DNA of 64,000 bases, taken from assembly GCF_014650815.1 (NCBI RefSeq), contig NZ_BMVR01000007.1:316976-380975 (forward strand), read 5' to 3'. Positions 1 to 7,701 of the stretch are shown here, one piece after another. A program made the translations under genes and the position numbers. This DNA comes from Streptomyces flavofungini. Its GTDB lineage: Bacteria > Actinomycetota > Actinomycetes > Streptomycetales > Streptomycetaceae. The stretch's first letter is position 1. Every line of letters starts with the position of its first letter. Below the pieces are notes generated by a model that saw nothing but the letters and a program-made list of their open reading frames with translations, was not told the origin of the DNA and did no database searches.

Positions 1-1354
1 CGGAGGAGCGCAGTTGCAGCGCGGGCCAGGCGTCGCAGGAACGGCCGATGGCGGGATCACGTACGGGGGCGGTGATCCCGTCGGCGGAGACGCGCAGCGG
101 TGTGCTCGCGGCGTCGGGTCGCAGGAGGTCACGGGTGTGGGTCTCGGCGATCCACGGTGCGGTGAGGTACCGGGTGCGGCCGTCGGCGCGGCTGACGGCG
201 ATCGTGGCGGCCGTGGTCACGTCGGCGTTGTCGGCGCGGGCGAAGTCGAGCGCGGGCTCGTCGCCGGCGGTCCCCTCGCTGTAGCGGATGACGCGCTCGG
301 CGTCGTGGAACAGCACGACGGTACGCCCGTCGACCGCGCCGGCGTACAGCAACCGCGGCGCCCGGCCCGGCGGTTCGGTGGACGTGGCCGGGGCCGAGGT
401 GACGCGGACGCCCCGGCCGGGGTCGGTCCAGACGGAGACGGCGCGGGTGAGGAGGGTGCGGTCGGCCGTCCGGGCGCCTCGGGGCGGCCAGGCGGTGAAG
501 TCGACGCGGGCGGTGTCGGCCCACTCCTCGGCGGGGGCGCGGAGCAGCCGGTCCGCGGCGGCCGCCGCGGACCCGCCCGCCGAGCCCGGCCCGTGGTCGC
601 CCTTCGCCTCCAGGCCGGTCAGGACCAGGCCGCTGAGGAGCACGAGCGCCGTCGCGGCCCAGGCGAGCCTGGCCCGGCGCCTGCGCCGCAGCAGGTCGGT
701 GGGCCGCGTCTGCACCGAGCAGGCGTCGAACTCCCGGGACCGCAGCAGCGCTTCGGCCGCCGGACCTGCCATGTCCTCCAGGCGGTACGAGGCCCGCAGC
801 GCGTCCTGCGGCCGCTCGGCCCCCGCGGCGTCGAGCAGTTCCACGACCTCCGCGTCCGCGAGACCGTCGAGCCGCCGCAGGACGAAGGCGGCACGGGCGG
901 CGGGGGAGGCCTGCGCGCAGGCCTGCCCCAGAGTCACCTCGTCGACGCCGCCCGCCCGCGGGAACAGCCGCAACCCCCACACCACGGGCAGCACGAGCAC
1001 CAGCGCCCGCGGCGGCGGCAGCCGCTTCGGCCAGCCGCGAGGGCGGCGCTCGTACGTCAACGCCGCCCGCACCACCCGCAGCAGCAGCCACGCCGCACCG
1101 GACGACCCGCGACCGGCGCGCTGCGCGGGCACCCGCGCGGCCGTGTCCCGCGAACGGAACCCCCGCGGCCCCGGCAGCGCACGCTGCACCAGCGCGTGCG
1201 CGACGAGCACGCGACGGTGCCGGGAGAGCGCGACCGGAAGGATCAGATAGGCGAGGCGCACCAGGTTGGTGTAGCGGTCGACGAGGGCCGCCTCAGCCTG
1301 GCCGAGAGAGATCCGCTGCGCGGGACCCGAGGTGCGAGGGTCGGACGTGGGCAT
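1..1354 (-). CDS. Sigma-factor-like single-pass membrane protein (C-terminus cut by window edge)
   Basis: An open minus-strand frame runs from an ATG at 1352-1354 off the left edge (about 451 residues visible). A GGGAGG Shine-Dalgarno-like run lies just upstream of the ATG. The N-terminal ~200 residues resemble the degenerate sigma-70-like helical proteins common in Streptomyces (MPTSDPRTSGPAQRISLGQA start, then VDRYTNLVRLAYLILP). An Arg-rich stretch and one hydrophobic segment (LAWAATALVLLSGLVLTGL, about residues 229-247) follow, then an Ala-rich extracellular-looking domain. The topology suggests a cytoplasmic sigma-like half and an exported half. I cannot name a function; a DNA-binding or sigma/anti-sigma role is inference from the fold-like pattern. 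The reverse frame has long open stretches that are high-GC shadows. Confidence 0.6.
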   Translation of the reverse strand, partial: MPTSDPRTSGPAQRISLGQAEAALVDRYTNLVRLAYLILPVALSRHRRVLVAHALVQRALPGPRGFRSRDTAARVPAQRAGRGSSGAAWLLLRVVRAALTYERRPRGWPKRLPPPRALVLVLPVVWGLRLFPRAGGVDEVTLGQACAQASPAARAAFVLRRLDGLADAEVVELLDAAGAERPQDALRASYRLEDMAGPAAEALLRSREFDACSVQTRPTDLLRRRRRARLAWAATALVLLSGLVLTGLEAKGDHGPGSAGGSAAAAADRLLRAPAEEWADTARVDFTAWPPRGARTADRTLLTRAVSVWTDPGRGVRVTSAPATSTEPPGRAPRLLYAGAVDGRTVVLFHDAERVIRYSEGTAGDEPALDFARADNADVTTAATIAVSRADGRTRYLTAPWIAETHTRDLLRPDAASTPLRVSADGITAPVRDPAIGRSCDAWPALQLRSS

Positions 1355-1482
1355 GGAGAGGGCCGCCTCCCAAAGGCTGATGACATCGGCCGCTGCCCTC
1401 CGTCAAACGAGTGAATCTTGGGATGGTCACAGTTCGCCGGGCGGTGCGTCGGCGGGGCGGCGCCGCGCACGGGACGGCCGGG

Positions 1483-2028
1483 TCAGGAGCGGCGGATCGC
1501 GGCGACGTCGAACTCCAGCGTCACCTTCGCCGCGACCAGCAACGCGGTCGAGGCATTCCCCTTCACCCCCCAGTCCTTGCGGTTGATCGTGACCCTGCCC
1601 TTGAAGTCGACCCGGAAGCCGTCCGCCGCGTCGTGCTCGGCGCCGGTCAGCTCGAAGTCGACCGTGACCGGCTTGGTCACACCGCGGACGGTGAGGTCAC
1701 CGGTGACCTTGAAGCGGCTGCCGTCGACCTGCGTCACCCGGGTCGACAGGAAGAGGATGTCCGGGTGGCTGTCCGCGTCCAGGAACCTGGTGCGCAGGTG
1801 CTCGTCGCGCTGCGGGTTGTGGGTCTGGATGCTCGCGGCCCGGATCGCCAGCTCGGCGCTCGATCGCGACGGGTCGTCGCCGTTCAGGTGCGCGCTGCCT
1901 TCGAACGACGCGAAGTGGCCGCGCACTCTGCCGCCCAGGGTGTGCCGGGCGACGAACCCGGTCCGGCTGCGGGCGGTGTCGAGGACATAGTCACCGGCCA
2001 GTTCGCTGAGCGCGGTCGTGGTGGTCAT
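1483..2028 (-). CDS. YceI family lipid-binding protein
   Basis: A 181-aa protein covering a full-length YceI domain. Visible family signatures are the start GDYVLDTARSRTGFVARH, then VRGHFASFEGSAHL, the central RDEHLRTRFLDADSHPDILF block and the end LTVRGVTKPVTVDFEL. YceI proteins are lipocalin-like beta-barrels that bind polyisoprenoid or amide lipids; some are exported, but no signal peptide is visible here. The gene is divergent from the ECF41 sigma factor gene, and a TGTCACA element lies upstream (2075-2081), so it may belong to the same stress regulon. The family call is firm; the ligand and role are unknown. Confidence 0.9.
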   Translation of the reverse strand: MTTTTALSELAGDYVLDTARSRTGFVARHTLGGRVRGHFASFEGSAHLNGDDPSRSSAELAIRAASIQTHNPQRDEHLRTRFLDADSHPDILFLSTRVTQVDGSRFKVTGDLTVRGVTKPVTVDFELTGAEHDAADGFRVDFKGRVTINRKDWGVKGNASTALLVAAKVTLEFDVAAIRRS

Positions 2029-2054
2029 GGTGGGTTGCTCCTAGGGGCCGAGTA

Positions 2055-2081
2055 GTGGCAGGTCCGAGAGTTGCTGTGACA
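2055..2081 (-). promoter_or_regulatory. Possible degenerate ECF41 promoter upstream of yceI
   Basis: On the minus strand TGTCACA (2081-2075) matches the known ECF41 -35 element exactly. The tetramer 16 nt downstream is CCAC rather than CGTC, so only the upstream half fits. It sits about 27-53 nt upstream of the yceI ATG. It is reported as a weak candidate because the same motif occurs in perfect form at the CMD gene. Confidence 0.3.
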
Positions 2082-2207
2082 CCTCACCGACGGCGCAGCC
2101 CGGCGAGATGTCAGCGCGCCGCGGACGTGACCTGGCTCTCCTGTCCGTGCGGCCAGCGACGGGACCGCCGCCGAGCCGTGCTCCCCGACCCACCGCCGAG
2201 GCGTCGA

Positions 2208-2234
2208 TCTCACATTTCGGGGGTCTGTCCCGTC
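2208..2234 (+). promoter_or_regulatory. Probable ECF41 autoregulatory promoter of sigJ
   Basis: TCTCACA at 2208-2214, exactly 16 nt, then CGTC at 2231-2234. This differs by one base from the ECF41 consensus TGTCACA-N16-CGTC. The site ends 42 nt before the ATG of the ECF41 sigma factor gene, which suggests positive autoregulation. Confidence 0.6.
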
Positions 2235-2276
2235 GTACTGGTGACAGCGCACGCGACCGAGGGAGCCGACGGCACC

Positions 2277-3218
2277 ATGACCACCCCCGCCCAGTCCGGA
2301 CACGCCCCGCTCGATCCGGTCCTCGACGCGATCATGAGCGAGCGGCGTCAGCTGATCGGGGTCGCCTACCGGCTCCTGGGCTCCCTCGCCGACGCCGAGG
2401 ACGTCGTGCAGGAGACGTACGCCCGCTGGTACGCCATGTCCCGGCCGCAGCAGCAGGCCATCGCGTCGCCCGGCGGCTGGCTGACGAAGGTCGCGAGCCG
2501 CATCTGCCTCGACCTGCTCCGCTCGGCGCGGGTGCGGCGGGAGAGCTACGTGGGCGAGTGGATCCCCGAGCCGCTGCCCGGCCGCGCGGAGTGGATCGAC
2601 GGCCGGTCGGGCGCGGCGACCGCCAGCGCCGACCCGGCGGACCGGGTCACCCTCGACGAGTCGATCACCATGGCCTTCCTCGTCGTCCTGGAGTCGATGA
2701 CCCCGGCCGAGCGCGTCGCGTTCGTCCTGCACGACGTCTTCCGCTATCCCTTCGCCGAAGTGGCCGAGATCGTCGGCCGGACCCCGGCGGCCTGCCGCCA
2801 ACTGGCCTCGTCGGCCCGGCGCCGCATCCGCGCGACGGCGGTCCCCGCGACTCCGGCGGCGCAACAGGCGGGCGTCGTCAGGGACTTCAAGCAGGCGTGG
2901 GAGGCCAAGGACCTGCCCGCCCTCATCGGCCTCCTCGACCCCGATGCCATGGCGACCGGTGACGGCGGCGGCCGCGTCGCCGCCTCGCTCCACCCGGTGG
3001 CGGGCGGCGAGCAGATCGCCCGCGGCCTGGTCGACATCGTCGGCAGGGTGCCGGACCTGACGTTCCTGGAACGCACGGTCAACGGTCGGCCCGGCCTGGT
3101 GGCGCAGCAGGGCGGCGCCACCATCGGGGTGTTCGCGTTCGAGGTCGCGGGGGACCGCGTCAAGCGCATCTGGGCCGTACGGAACCCGGACAAGCTCCGG
3201 CCCTGGACGACGTGTTGA
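2277..3218 (+). CDS. sigJ: ECF41 family RNA polymerase sigma factor (SigJ-type) with SnoaL-like C-terminal extension
   Basis: 313 aa from the ATG at 2277; the open frame extends upstream but lacks family sequence, so the internal Met is chosen. Sigma region 2 (SERRQLIGVAYRLLGSLADA onward, ending in WLTKVASRICLDLLRSARVR) is followed by the ECF41 hallmark WIPEPLP near residue 94. Region 4 follows (MTPAERVAFVLHDVFRYPFA, then EVAEIVGRTPAACRQ). The C-terminal ~100 residues form the SnoaL/NTF2-like extension with the two other diagnostic motifs, DGGGR near 228 and NPDKL near 302. In this family the extension controls sigma activity in cis, replacing an anti-sigma factor. Partners are typically carboxymuconolactone decarboxylases, oxidoreductases or epimerases; a CMD gene with a perfect ECF41 promoter lies at 7.2-7.7 kb. 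Confidence 0.92.
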   Translation: MTTPAQSGHAPLDPVLDAIMSERRQLIGVAYRLLGSLADAEDVVQETYARWYAMSRPQQQAIASPGGWLTKVASRICLDLLRSARVRRESYVGEWIPEPLPGRAEWIDGRSGAATASADPADRVTLDESITMAFLVVLESMTPAERVAFVLHDVFRYPFAEVAEIVGRTPAACRQLASSARRRIRATAVPATPAAQQAGVVRDFKQAWEAKDLPALIGLLDPDAMATGDGGGRVAASLHPVAGGEQIARGLVDIVGRVPDLTFLERTVNGRPGLVAQQGGATIGVFAFEVAGDRVKRIWAVRNPDKLRPWTTC

Positions 3219-3266
3219 CGCACCTCACCCGTCACCCCCGCACCACCTGTCGTCCCGCCCCGCCAG

Positions 3267-3320
3267 CTGCCGTACCCCCACCACCTGCCGTACATCCACC
3301 ACTTGTCGTACCCCCACCGC
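3267..3320 (+). repeat. Three imperfect 18-bp tandem repeats
   Basis: Units at 3267-3284, 3285-3302 and 3303-3320 share the pattern YTGYCGTACMYCCACCRC. A more decayed copy precedes them around 3247. The array lies between the sigJ stop and the start of the downstream phosphodiesterase gene, ending 21 nt before its ATG. It most likely reflects replication slippage; a role in expression is possible but unshown. Confidence 0.6.
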
Positions 3321-3341
3321 ACCAGGAGTCGGAGCAAGCAC

Positions 3342-4247
3342 ATGCGTCTGCGGATCGTCACGATCAACGTCCAGAACGACACGGGAGACCGCCGCCGCCT
3401 CGGCCTGCTCAACCGGGAGTTGCGGCGCCTGGCCCCCGACCTGGTCGCGCTGCAGGAAGTCGTCGAGGACGGTCCGCGGCGGCAGCTCGACCAGCTTCTG
3501 GACGGCACCGGCCTGTACGGCACTCACCAGGCCGACGCGCTCACCTACGCCCCGCCGTTCGCCGACCGCTACGGCGGCAGCGCGGTGGCCACGCGGTGGG
3601 CCCACCGGGTCGTGGAGGTCCTCGACCTGCGTCTCGCGGGCACCGGGGACGTCCCCTGGTGCACCCTGGCGGTCAAGGTCCCGCTGCCGGGCCTGGGCGA
3701 GCTGCTGTTCATCGCTGCCACCGCGTCCTGGCGCCTCGACGCGGAGGCCGTACGCGAACAGCAGGCCGTGGCGCTCGGCGACCTCGACGCCCGGCACCGC
3801 ACCGACCTGCCGACGGTCATCGCCGGGGACTTCAACGCCGCCCCCGACGCGGCCAGCATCCGCTACCTCACCGGCCGCCAGTCGCTCTCCGGGCGCAGCG
3901 TCCACTACCACGACGCGTGGGAGGTCGCCGGTGCCGGATCCGGCCACACCTGGACCGCCGACAACGCGCACACCGCCACCCTGCTCGACCAGATCGTCCG
4001 CCAGCCCGGCCACCGCCGCCGCCTCGACTACGTCTTCACCGGCTCCTGGCACGCCCACCCGAGAGCACGCTGCGAGATCCGCACGGCCCGCCTCGCCTTC
4101 GACCGGCCCACCGACGGCGTCTGGCCGAGCGACCACTACGGCGTGGTCGTCGATGTCGACGTGGCCATCGACGAGGCGGCCGGGGCGGCCGAGGCGCCCG
4201 GGTCCGTCAGGTCCGTCGGGTCTGTCGGGTCCGCCAAGAGCAAGTGA
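3342..4247 (+). CDS. Endonuclease/exonuclease/phosphatase (EEP) family hydrolase
   Basis: 301 aa from the ATG at 3342, with GGAG seven bases upstream. EEP-fold catalytic motifs are visible in order: TINVQND near the N-terminus, the metal-ligand Glu in LVALQEVVED, VIAGDFNAAPDA mid-protein, and the C-terminal WPSDHYGVVVDV (catalytic SDH). The family covers DNase I-like nucleases, sphingomyelinases and inositol phosphatases; nothing distinguishes the substrate here. No signal peptide is seen, so it is probably cytoplasmic. It is followed by a YCII gene on the same strand. Confidence 0.85.
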   Translation: MRLRIVTINVQNDTGDRRRLGLLNRELRRLAPDLVALQEVVEDGPRRQLDQLLDGTGLYGTHQADALTYAPPFADRYGGSAVATRWAHRVVEVLDLRLAGTGDVPWCTLAVKVPLPGLGELLFIAATASWRLDAEAVREQQAVALGDLDARHRTDLPTVIAGDFNAAPDAASIRYLTGRQSLSGRSVHYHDAWEVAGAGSGHTWTADNAHTATLLDQIVRQPGHRRRLDYVFTGSWHAHPRARCEIRTARLAFDRPTDGVWPSDHYGVVVDVDVAIDEAAGAAEAPGSVRSVGSVGSAKSK

Positions 4248-4329
4248 AGCCAGAGCAGGCCCGCGACGCCGCAAGCCCCGACACCAAAGGCAGTTGAGCT
4301 GCCGCCGCACACTGGGAGAGTCTTTGACC

Positions 4330-4878
4330 ATGGAATTCCTCTGTTACCACCGCGATCGGACTGACTCGCTCCCCCTGCGCGAGGAGTTGCAGGAGGCGCA
4401 CTGGTCCTACATGGACCAGTACGCGAAGGAGCTGATCGCGCGCGGCCCGACCTTCGCCGCCGACGGCGAGACGCCGACCGGCAGCGTGCACGTCGTCGAT
4501 GCCCCGGACGCCGCCACCGCCCGCGCGTTCGCCTTCGACGAGCCCAATTACCAGGCGGGCGCGTACCGGGACGTCCTGCTGCGCCGCTGGCGCAACCTGC
4601 TGGGACGCACCATGTGGGACTTCCCCGGCGGCCTGACCGGCGGCAACCGTTACTTCGTCCTCGGCCTCGGCGCCGGGCAGCCCGCCGATACCGAGGTGCC
4701 GACCGACCGGGACGACCTGATCGCGTACGGGCCGCTCCTGTCCGACGACGGCACCGCCTGGCTGGGCACGGCGGTGCTGGTCGAGGCCCCGGATCCGGAC
4801 ACGGCACGCACCGTCCTGACGGGGGACCGGTACGCCGCCATCGAGGTTCACGACTGGGAGTGCGGCGGGCGCCGCTAG
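4330..4878 (+). CDS. YCII-domain protein
   Basis: 182 aa with two YCII-like halves. The first (MEFLCYHRDRTDSLPLREE, HWSYMDQYAKELIARGPTFA, then DGETPTGSVHVVDAPDAATA) has the usual ferredoxin-like fold pattern. The second (DDLIAYGPLLSDDGTAWLGT onward) repeats the gain-of-output motif. YCII proteins are small dimers with a conserved His-Asp pair, often linked to sigma factors or chlorinated-catechol metabolism; the activity here is unknown. The ATG at 4330 is preceded in frame by a TTG at 4324 that has GGGAG at a better distance, so the true start may be two codons earlier. Confidence 0.8.
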   Translation: MEFLCYHRDRTDSLPLREELQEAHWSYMDQYAKELIARGPTFAADGETPTGSVHVVDAPDAATARAFAFDEPNYQAGAYRDVLLRRWRNLLGRTMWDFPGGLTGGNRYFVLGLGAGQPADTEVPTDRDDLIAYGPLLSDDGTAWLGTAVLVEAPDPDTARTVLTGDRYAAIEVHDWECGGRR

Positions 4879-4997
4879 GCGGACGCGGACGGCCCGGGCG
4901 GGGCCGACCACCACCCGAAGGGAACGTACGTGCGAATAGGGGTCCCGGGTGTGCGCTCGCCGCACCCGGGCCCCTGTCCTGACGGCACCCGTGCCAC

Positions 4998-5003
4998 TAC
5001 ATT
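4998..5003 (+). promoter_or_regulatory. Candidate -10 element for a leaderless antitoxin mRNA
   Basis: TACATT (fits TANNNT) lies seven bases before the ATG at 5011, and no Shine-Dalgarno sequence is visible between them. That spacing would place transcription start on the A of the start codon, giving a leaderless transcript as is common in actinomycetes. Confidence 0.45.
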
Positions 5004-5010
5004 TGACGTC

Positions 5011-5196
5011 ATGACTGCCATCACCCTGCGGATCCCCGACGCGATGGATCAGCCGCTGCGCGACGCCGCGGCCGATGCGCCGTCGCTGAACGACTACATC
5101 CTGCGAGCCGTGCGCCGGCAGATGACGCTCGACGCCGGCCGCAAGCTCGCCCGCATCGCGCCCCTCGCCCTCGACGGCGAGGGCGACTCCCTGTGA
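5011..5196 (+). CDS. Ribbon-helix-helix antitoxin-like protein
   Basis: 61 aa. The start MTAITLRIPDAMDQPLRDAA, then SLNDYILRAVRRQM, is a ribbon-helix-helix DNA-binding pattern: a beta strand with alternating hydrophobics, then two helices. The acidic C-terminus (ALDGEGDSL) would wrap the partner toxin. The stop codon overlaps the GTG start of the next gene (GTGA), the usual coupled arrangement of type II toxin-antitoxin operons. RHH antitoxins repress their own promoter; the candidate leaderless promoter directly abuts the start codon. The role is inferred from size, fold pattern and neighbour. Confidence 0.7.
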   Translation: MTAITLRIPDAMDQPLRDAAADAPSLNDYILRAVRRQMTLDAGRKLARIAPLALDGEGDSL

Positions 5197-5504
5197 CGAT
5201 CGGCAAGGGCGACGTCTGGGACATCGACACCGGCAAGGGCAGCCGCACGGTGCTCGTCGTCAGCCTCGACGGGCTCGCCGAGGCGTACGGCGCCGTGGTC
5301 GCCCTGGTGCTGCACGCCCCGGCCGTGCACCCCGACACCGCGATGAGCGTGCGCCTGGGCGCGCCGGTCGACGCCTCGGTGGTCGCGGTCAACGTGCTGC
5401 AGCTCTCCGCGTCCCGGTTCGAGACGGGCACGCTGCTCGGGAACATCGGCCCCGAGCAGCAGTCCCTCGTCGACAACGCGCTCCGCGCGGTACTGGATCT
5501 CTAG
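5193..5504 (+). CDS. PemK/MazF-like toxin
   Basis: 103 aa from a GTG start overlapping the antitoxin stop. The MTIGKGDVWDIDTGKGSRTV start resembles the MazF/PemK opening (GDVWWVDLG...GSRPVLVVS), and VLVVSLDGLAEAYG plus the C-terminal VDNALRAVLDL helix fit the compact SH3-like barrel family. MazF toxins cleave mRNA at short sequences. The usual MazF catalytic Arg and Thr-Ser positions are only partly recognisable, so a non-ribonuclease variant is possible. Confidence 0.65.
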   Translation: MTIGKGDVWDIDTGKGSRTVLVVSLDGLAEAYGAVVALVLHAPAVHPDTAMSVRLGAPVDASVVAVNVLQLSASRFETGTLLGNIGPEQQSLVDNALRAVLDL

Positions 5505-5552
5505 CCCCTGACCGACGGGTCGGCGTGGACCCCGGCCTCACGCGCCGTCGTC

Positions 5553-6785
5553 CTAGGCGATGCCCGCCCGCCCGCGCAGCGTCCGGAAGAACCGCCGCAC
5601 GTCGTCGACCAGCAACCGCGGCTGCTCCATCGCCGGGAAGTGCCCGCCCCGGTCATGGACCGTCCACTGGACGATGTTGTTGGTCCGGTCCGCGATGTGG
5701 CGCAGCGGTACGAAGTTGTCGTACGGGAAGACGGCCAGCGCGGTCGGAGTCGGTGAGGGCCGTGGCGGGGTGCCCTGGTAGTCGGCGTGCGCCCGCTCGT
5801 AGTAGATGCGGGCCGCCGAACCGGCCGTGCCGGTCAGCCAGTACAGCATCACGTTGGTGAGCATCTGGTCGCGGTCGACGGCGTCCTCCGGGCGGTCCAG
5901 GGAGTCCGTCCACTCCTTGAACTTCTCCACGATCCAGGCCAGTTGGCCGACCGGCGAGTCCGTCAGGCCGTACGCAAGGGTCTGCGGACGGGTCGACTGG
6001 ATGTCCGCGTAGCCCTGCCGGTCCCGGCTCCACGCCTGGAACCGTTCCCACGACAGCAGTGTGCGCTCGCGCTCGTCCGGGCTGAGGGCGTCGAGTTCGG
6101 CCGCGTCCGGTTCCTGTGTCGGGGTCGAGTTCGGCAGCAGGTTCAGGTGGACGCCGATGACGTGGTCCGAGCGGATGCGGCCCAGCTCACGGTTGATGCC
6201 CGCGCCCCAGTCGCCGCCCTGGACCCCGTACCGGTCGTAGCCGAGGCGCGCCATCAGTCCGGCGAACGCGGCGGCCACCCGCTGGAACTCCCACCCCGTG
6301 TCCCGGGTGGGGCCCGAGAAGCCGAACCCGGGGATGCTCGGCAGGACCAGGTGGAAGGCGTCGGCCGGGTCGCCGCCGTGGCCGCGCGGGTCGGTGAGCG
6401 GGCCCGCGACCTCGATGAACTCGGCGATGGACCCCGGCCAGCCGTGACACATGAGAAGCGGCGTCGCGTCGGGCTCGGGGGAGCGGACGTGGGCGAAGTG
6501 AACCGTGGCACCGTCGATTTCGGTGGTGAACTGCGGCCACCGGTTCAGCCGTGACTCCGCCGCCCGCCAGTCGTAGTCGTGCCGCCAGTAGTGCGTGAGT
6601 TCCTTGAGATAGTCGCGCGGGATCCCGTAGTCCCACCCCACCCCGGGCAGCTCGTCGGGCCAGCGGGTCCGGTCGAGGCGCTCGTGGAGATCGTCCAGGG
6701 CGTCCTGGGGGATGTCGATGCGAAACGGGTGGATGGCGTGGCTGGTGTGGATGGTGGTGCTCCCGGGGTCCGGCGGGGTTGTCAT
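5553..6785 (-). CDS. Epoxide hydrolase (EHN-type alpha/beta hydrolase)
   Basis: 410 aa, usual length for microsomal-type epoxide hydrolases. The N-terminal EHN lid region (HPFRIDIPQDALDDLHERLD, then WPDELPGVGWDYGIPRDYLK) precedes the core. The oxyanion-hole block is MCHGWPGSIAEF, the nucleophile Asp lies in VQGGDWGAGI, a lid Tyr is present, and the catalytic His is in DRGGHFPAMEQP near the C-terminus. It would hydrolyse an epoxide to a diol; the substrate is unknown. Its start codon overlaps by two bases the ATG of a plus-strand gene remnant. Confidence 0.9.
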   Translation of the reverse strand: MTTPPDPGSTTIHTSHAIHPFRIDIPQDALDDLHERLDRTRWPDELPGVGWDYGIPRDYLKELTHYWRHDYDWRAAESRLNRWPQFTTEIDGATVHFAHVRSPEPDATPLLMCHGWPGSIAEFIEVAGPLTDPRGHGGDPADAFHLVLPSIPGFGFSGPTRDTGWEFQRVAAAFAGLMARLGYDRYGVQGGDWGAGINRELGRIRSDHVIGVHLNLLPNSTPTQEPDAAELDALSPDERERTLLSWERFQAWSRDRQGYADIQSTRPQTLAYGLTDSPVGQLAWIVEKFKEWTDSLDRPEDAVDRDQMLTNVMLYWLTGTAGSAARIYYERAHADYQGTPPRPSPTPTALAVFPYDNFVPLRHIADRTNNIVQWTVHDRGGHFPAMEQPRLLVDDVRRFFRTLRGRAGIA

Positions 6786-7155
6786 GTCTGCGGATGGTAC
6801 GTGTGCCGATCAGGGCGCCGATCCGCACGTGGCCTGGAAGGAGATCGCTGTCGGCCTCACGGCCGTGATCGACGACCCCGAGTGCCCGCGCGCCCAGATG
6901 CCCACCTTCGCCGGGCCGATGCCGTTCGGCGACAGCGTCGAGTCGCTGCCGGAGGACGTCCCGATCCACACCTGGGACCTGGCCCGCGCCACCGGCGGCG
7001 ACCTCGACGCCGAGGCCGCCGCGCACGTCCACGCCCACCTCCGGCCCATCGACGCGGAACTGCGCCGGCCCTGGGCGTTCGGCCCGAAGGTGTGCGTACC
7101 CCCGGGCGTCGACGCGCGGACGGAGTTCCTCTGCTTCGTCGGCCGTCAGCCCTGA
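6784..7155 (+). pseudogene. Truncated TIGR03086/maleylpyruvate-isomerase-like (DinB fold) remnant
   Basis: The plus frame encodes about 123 residues that match only the C-terminal half of TIGR03086-type mycothiol-dependent enzymes: an AWKEIAVGLTAVIDDPE helix, the characteristic IHTWDLARATGGDLD motif, then WAFGPKVCVPPGVDARTEFL. The N-terminal half, which holds the first metal-binding His and the DinB helices, is absent. The frame begins inside the start codon of the oppositely oriented epoxide hydrolase gene. This looks like a decayed copy left by a rearrangement; expression of a short protein cannot be excluded. Confidence 0.6.
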
Positions 7156-7188
7156 CCGGGCCGACCGGGCCGAGCAGTGGCGTACGGA

Positions 7189-7662
7189 CTATCCGAACTG
7201 GCCGACCTCGTAGTCCCCGGCGGGCTGCTGAATCATGACGTTCAGACGGTTGAACGTGTTCATGAGGGCGATGAGCGACACCAGCGCGAAGAGCTGCTCC
7301 TCGTCGTAGTGCTTCGCGGCGTTCGCCCACACCTCGTCCGGGACACCACCGGCGGCGTCCGCGATCCGGGTGCCCTGCTCCGCCAGCTCCAGGGCCGCGC
7401 GCTCCGCGTCGGTGAAGACCTTCGCCTCGCGCCACACCGCGATCAGGTTGAGCCGCAGCGAGGTCTCCCCGGCGTGCGTGGCCTCCTTGCAGTGCATGTC
7501 GACGCAGAAGCCGCAGCCGTTGATCTGGCTGACGCGGATCTTCACCAGCTCCTGCGTCGTGGCCGGCAGCGGCGAGTCCGCGAGCACCTTGCCCGCCGAG
7601 GTGATGTGCTTCACGATCTTGCCCGCGAGCGGGCTGGCGAAGAGGTTCAGACGAGCGTCCAT
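7189..7662 (-). CDS. Carboxymuconolactone decarboxylase / AhpD-like alkylhydroperoxidase
   Basis: 157 aa. The redox CXXC is present in INGCGFCVDMHCKEA with the downstream His, the AhpD/CMD active-site signature. LVKIRVSQ precedes it, and AKVFTDAERAALELAE then VPDEVWANAAKHYDEEQLFA complete the all-helical domain. Members reduce peroxides or decarboxylate muconolactones; the CXXC favours a thiol-dependent peroxidase. CMD proteins are the most common partner of ECF41 sigma factors, and a perfect ECF41 promoter lies upstream, so peroxide/redox stress control by the nearby sigJ is likely. Confidence 0.9.
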   Translation of the reverse strand: MDARLNLFASPLAGKIVKHITSAGKVLADSPLPATTQELVKIRVSQINGCGFCVDMHCKEATHAGETSLRLNLIAVWREAKVFTDAERAALELAEQGTRIADAAGGVPDEVWANAAKHYDEEQLFALVSLIALMNTFNRLNVMIQQPAGDYEVGQFG

Positions 7663-7701
7663 GATGGGCTCCCATGCCGTTGCTGTTGGCTACACCCATC
7701 T

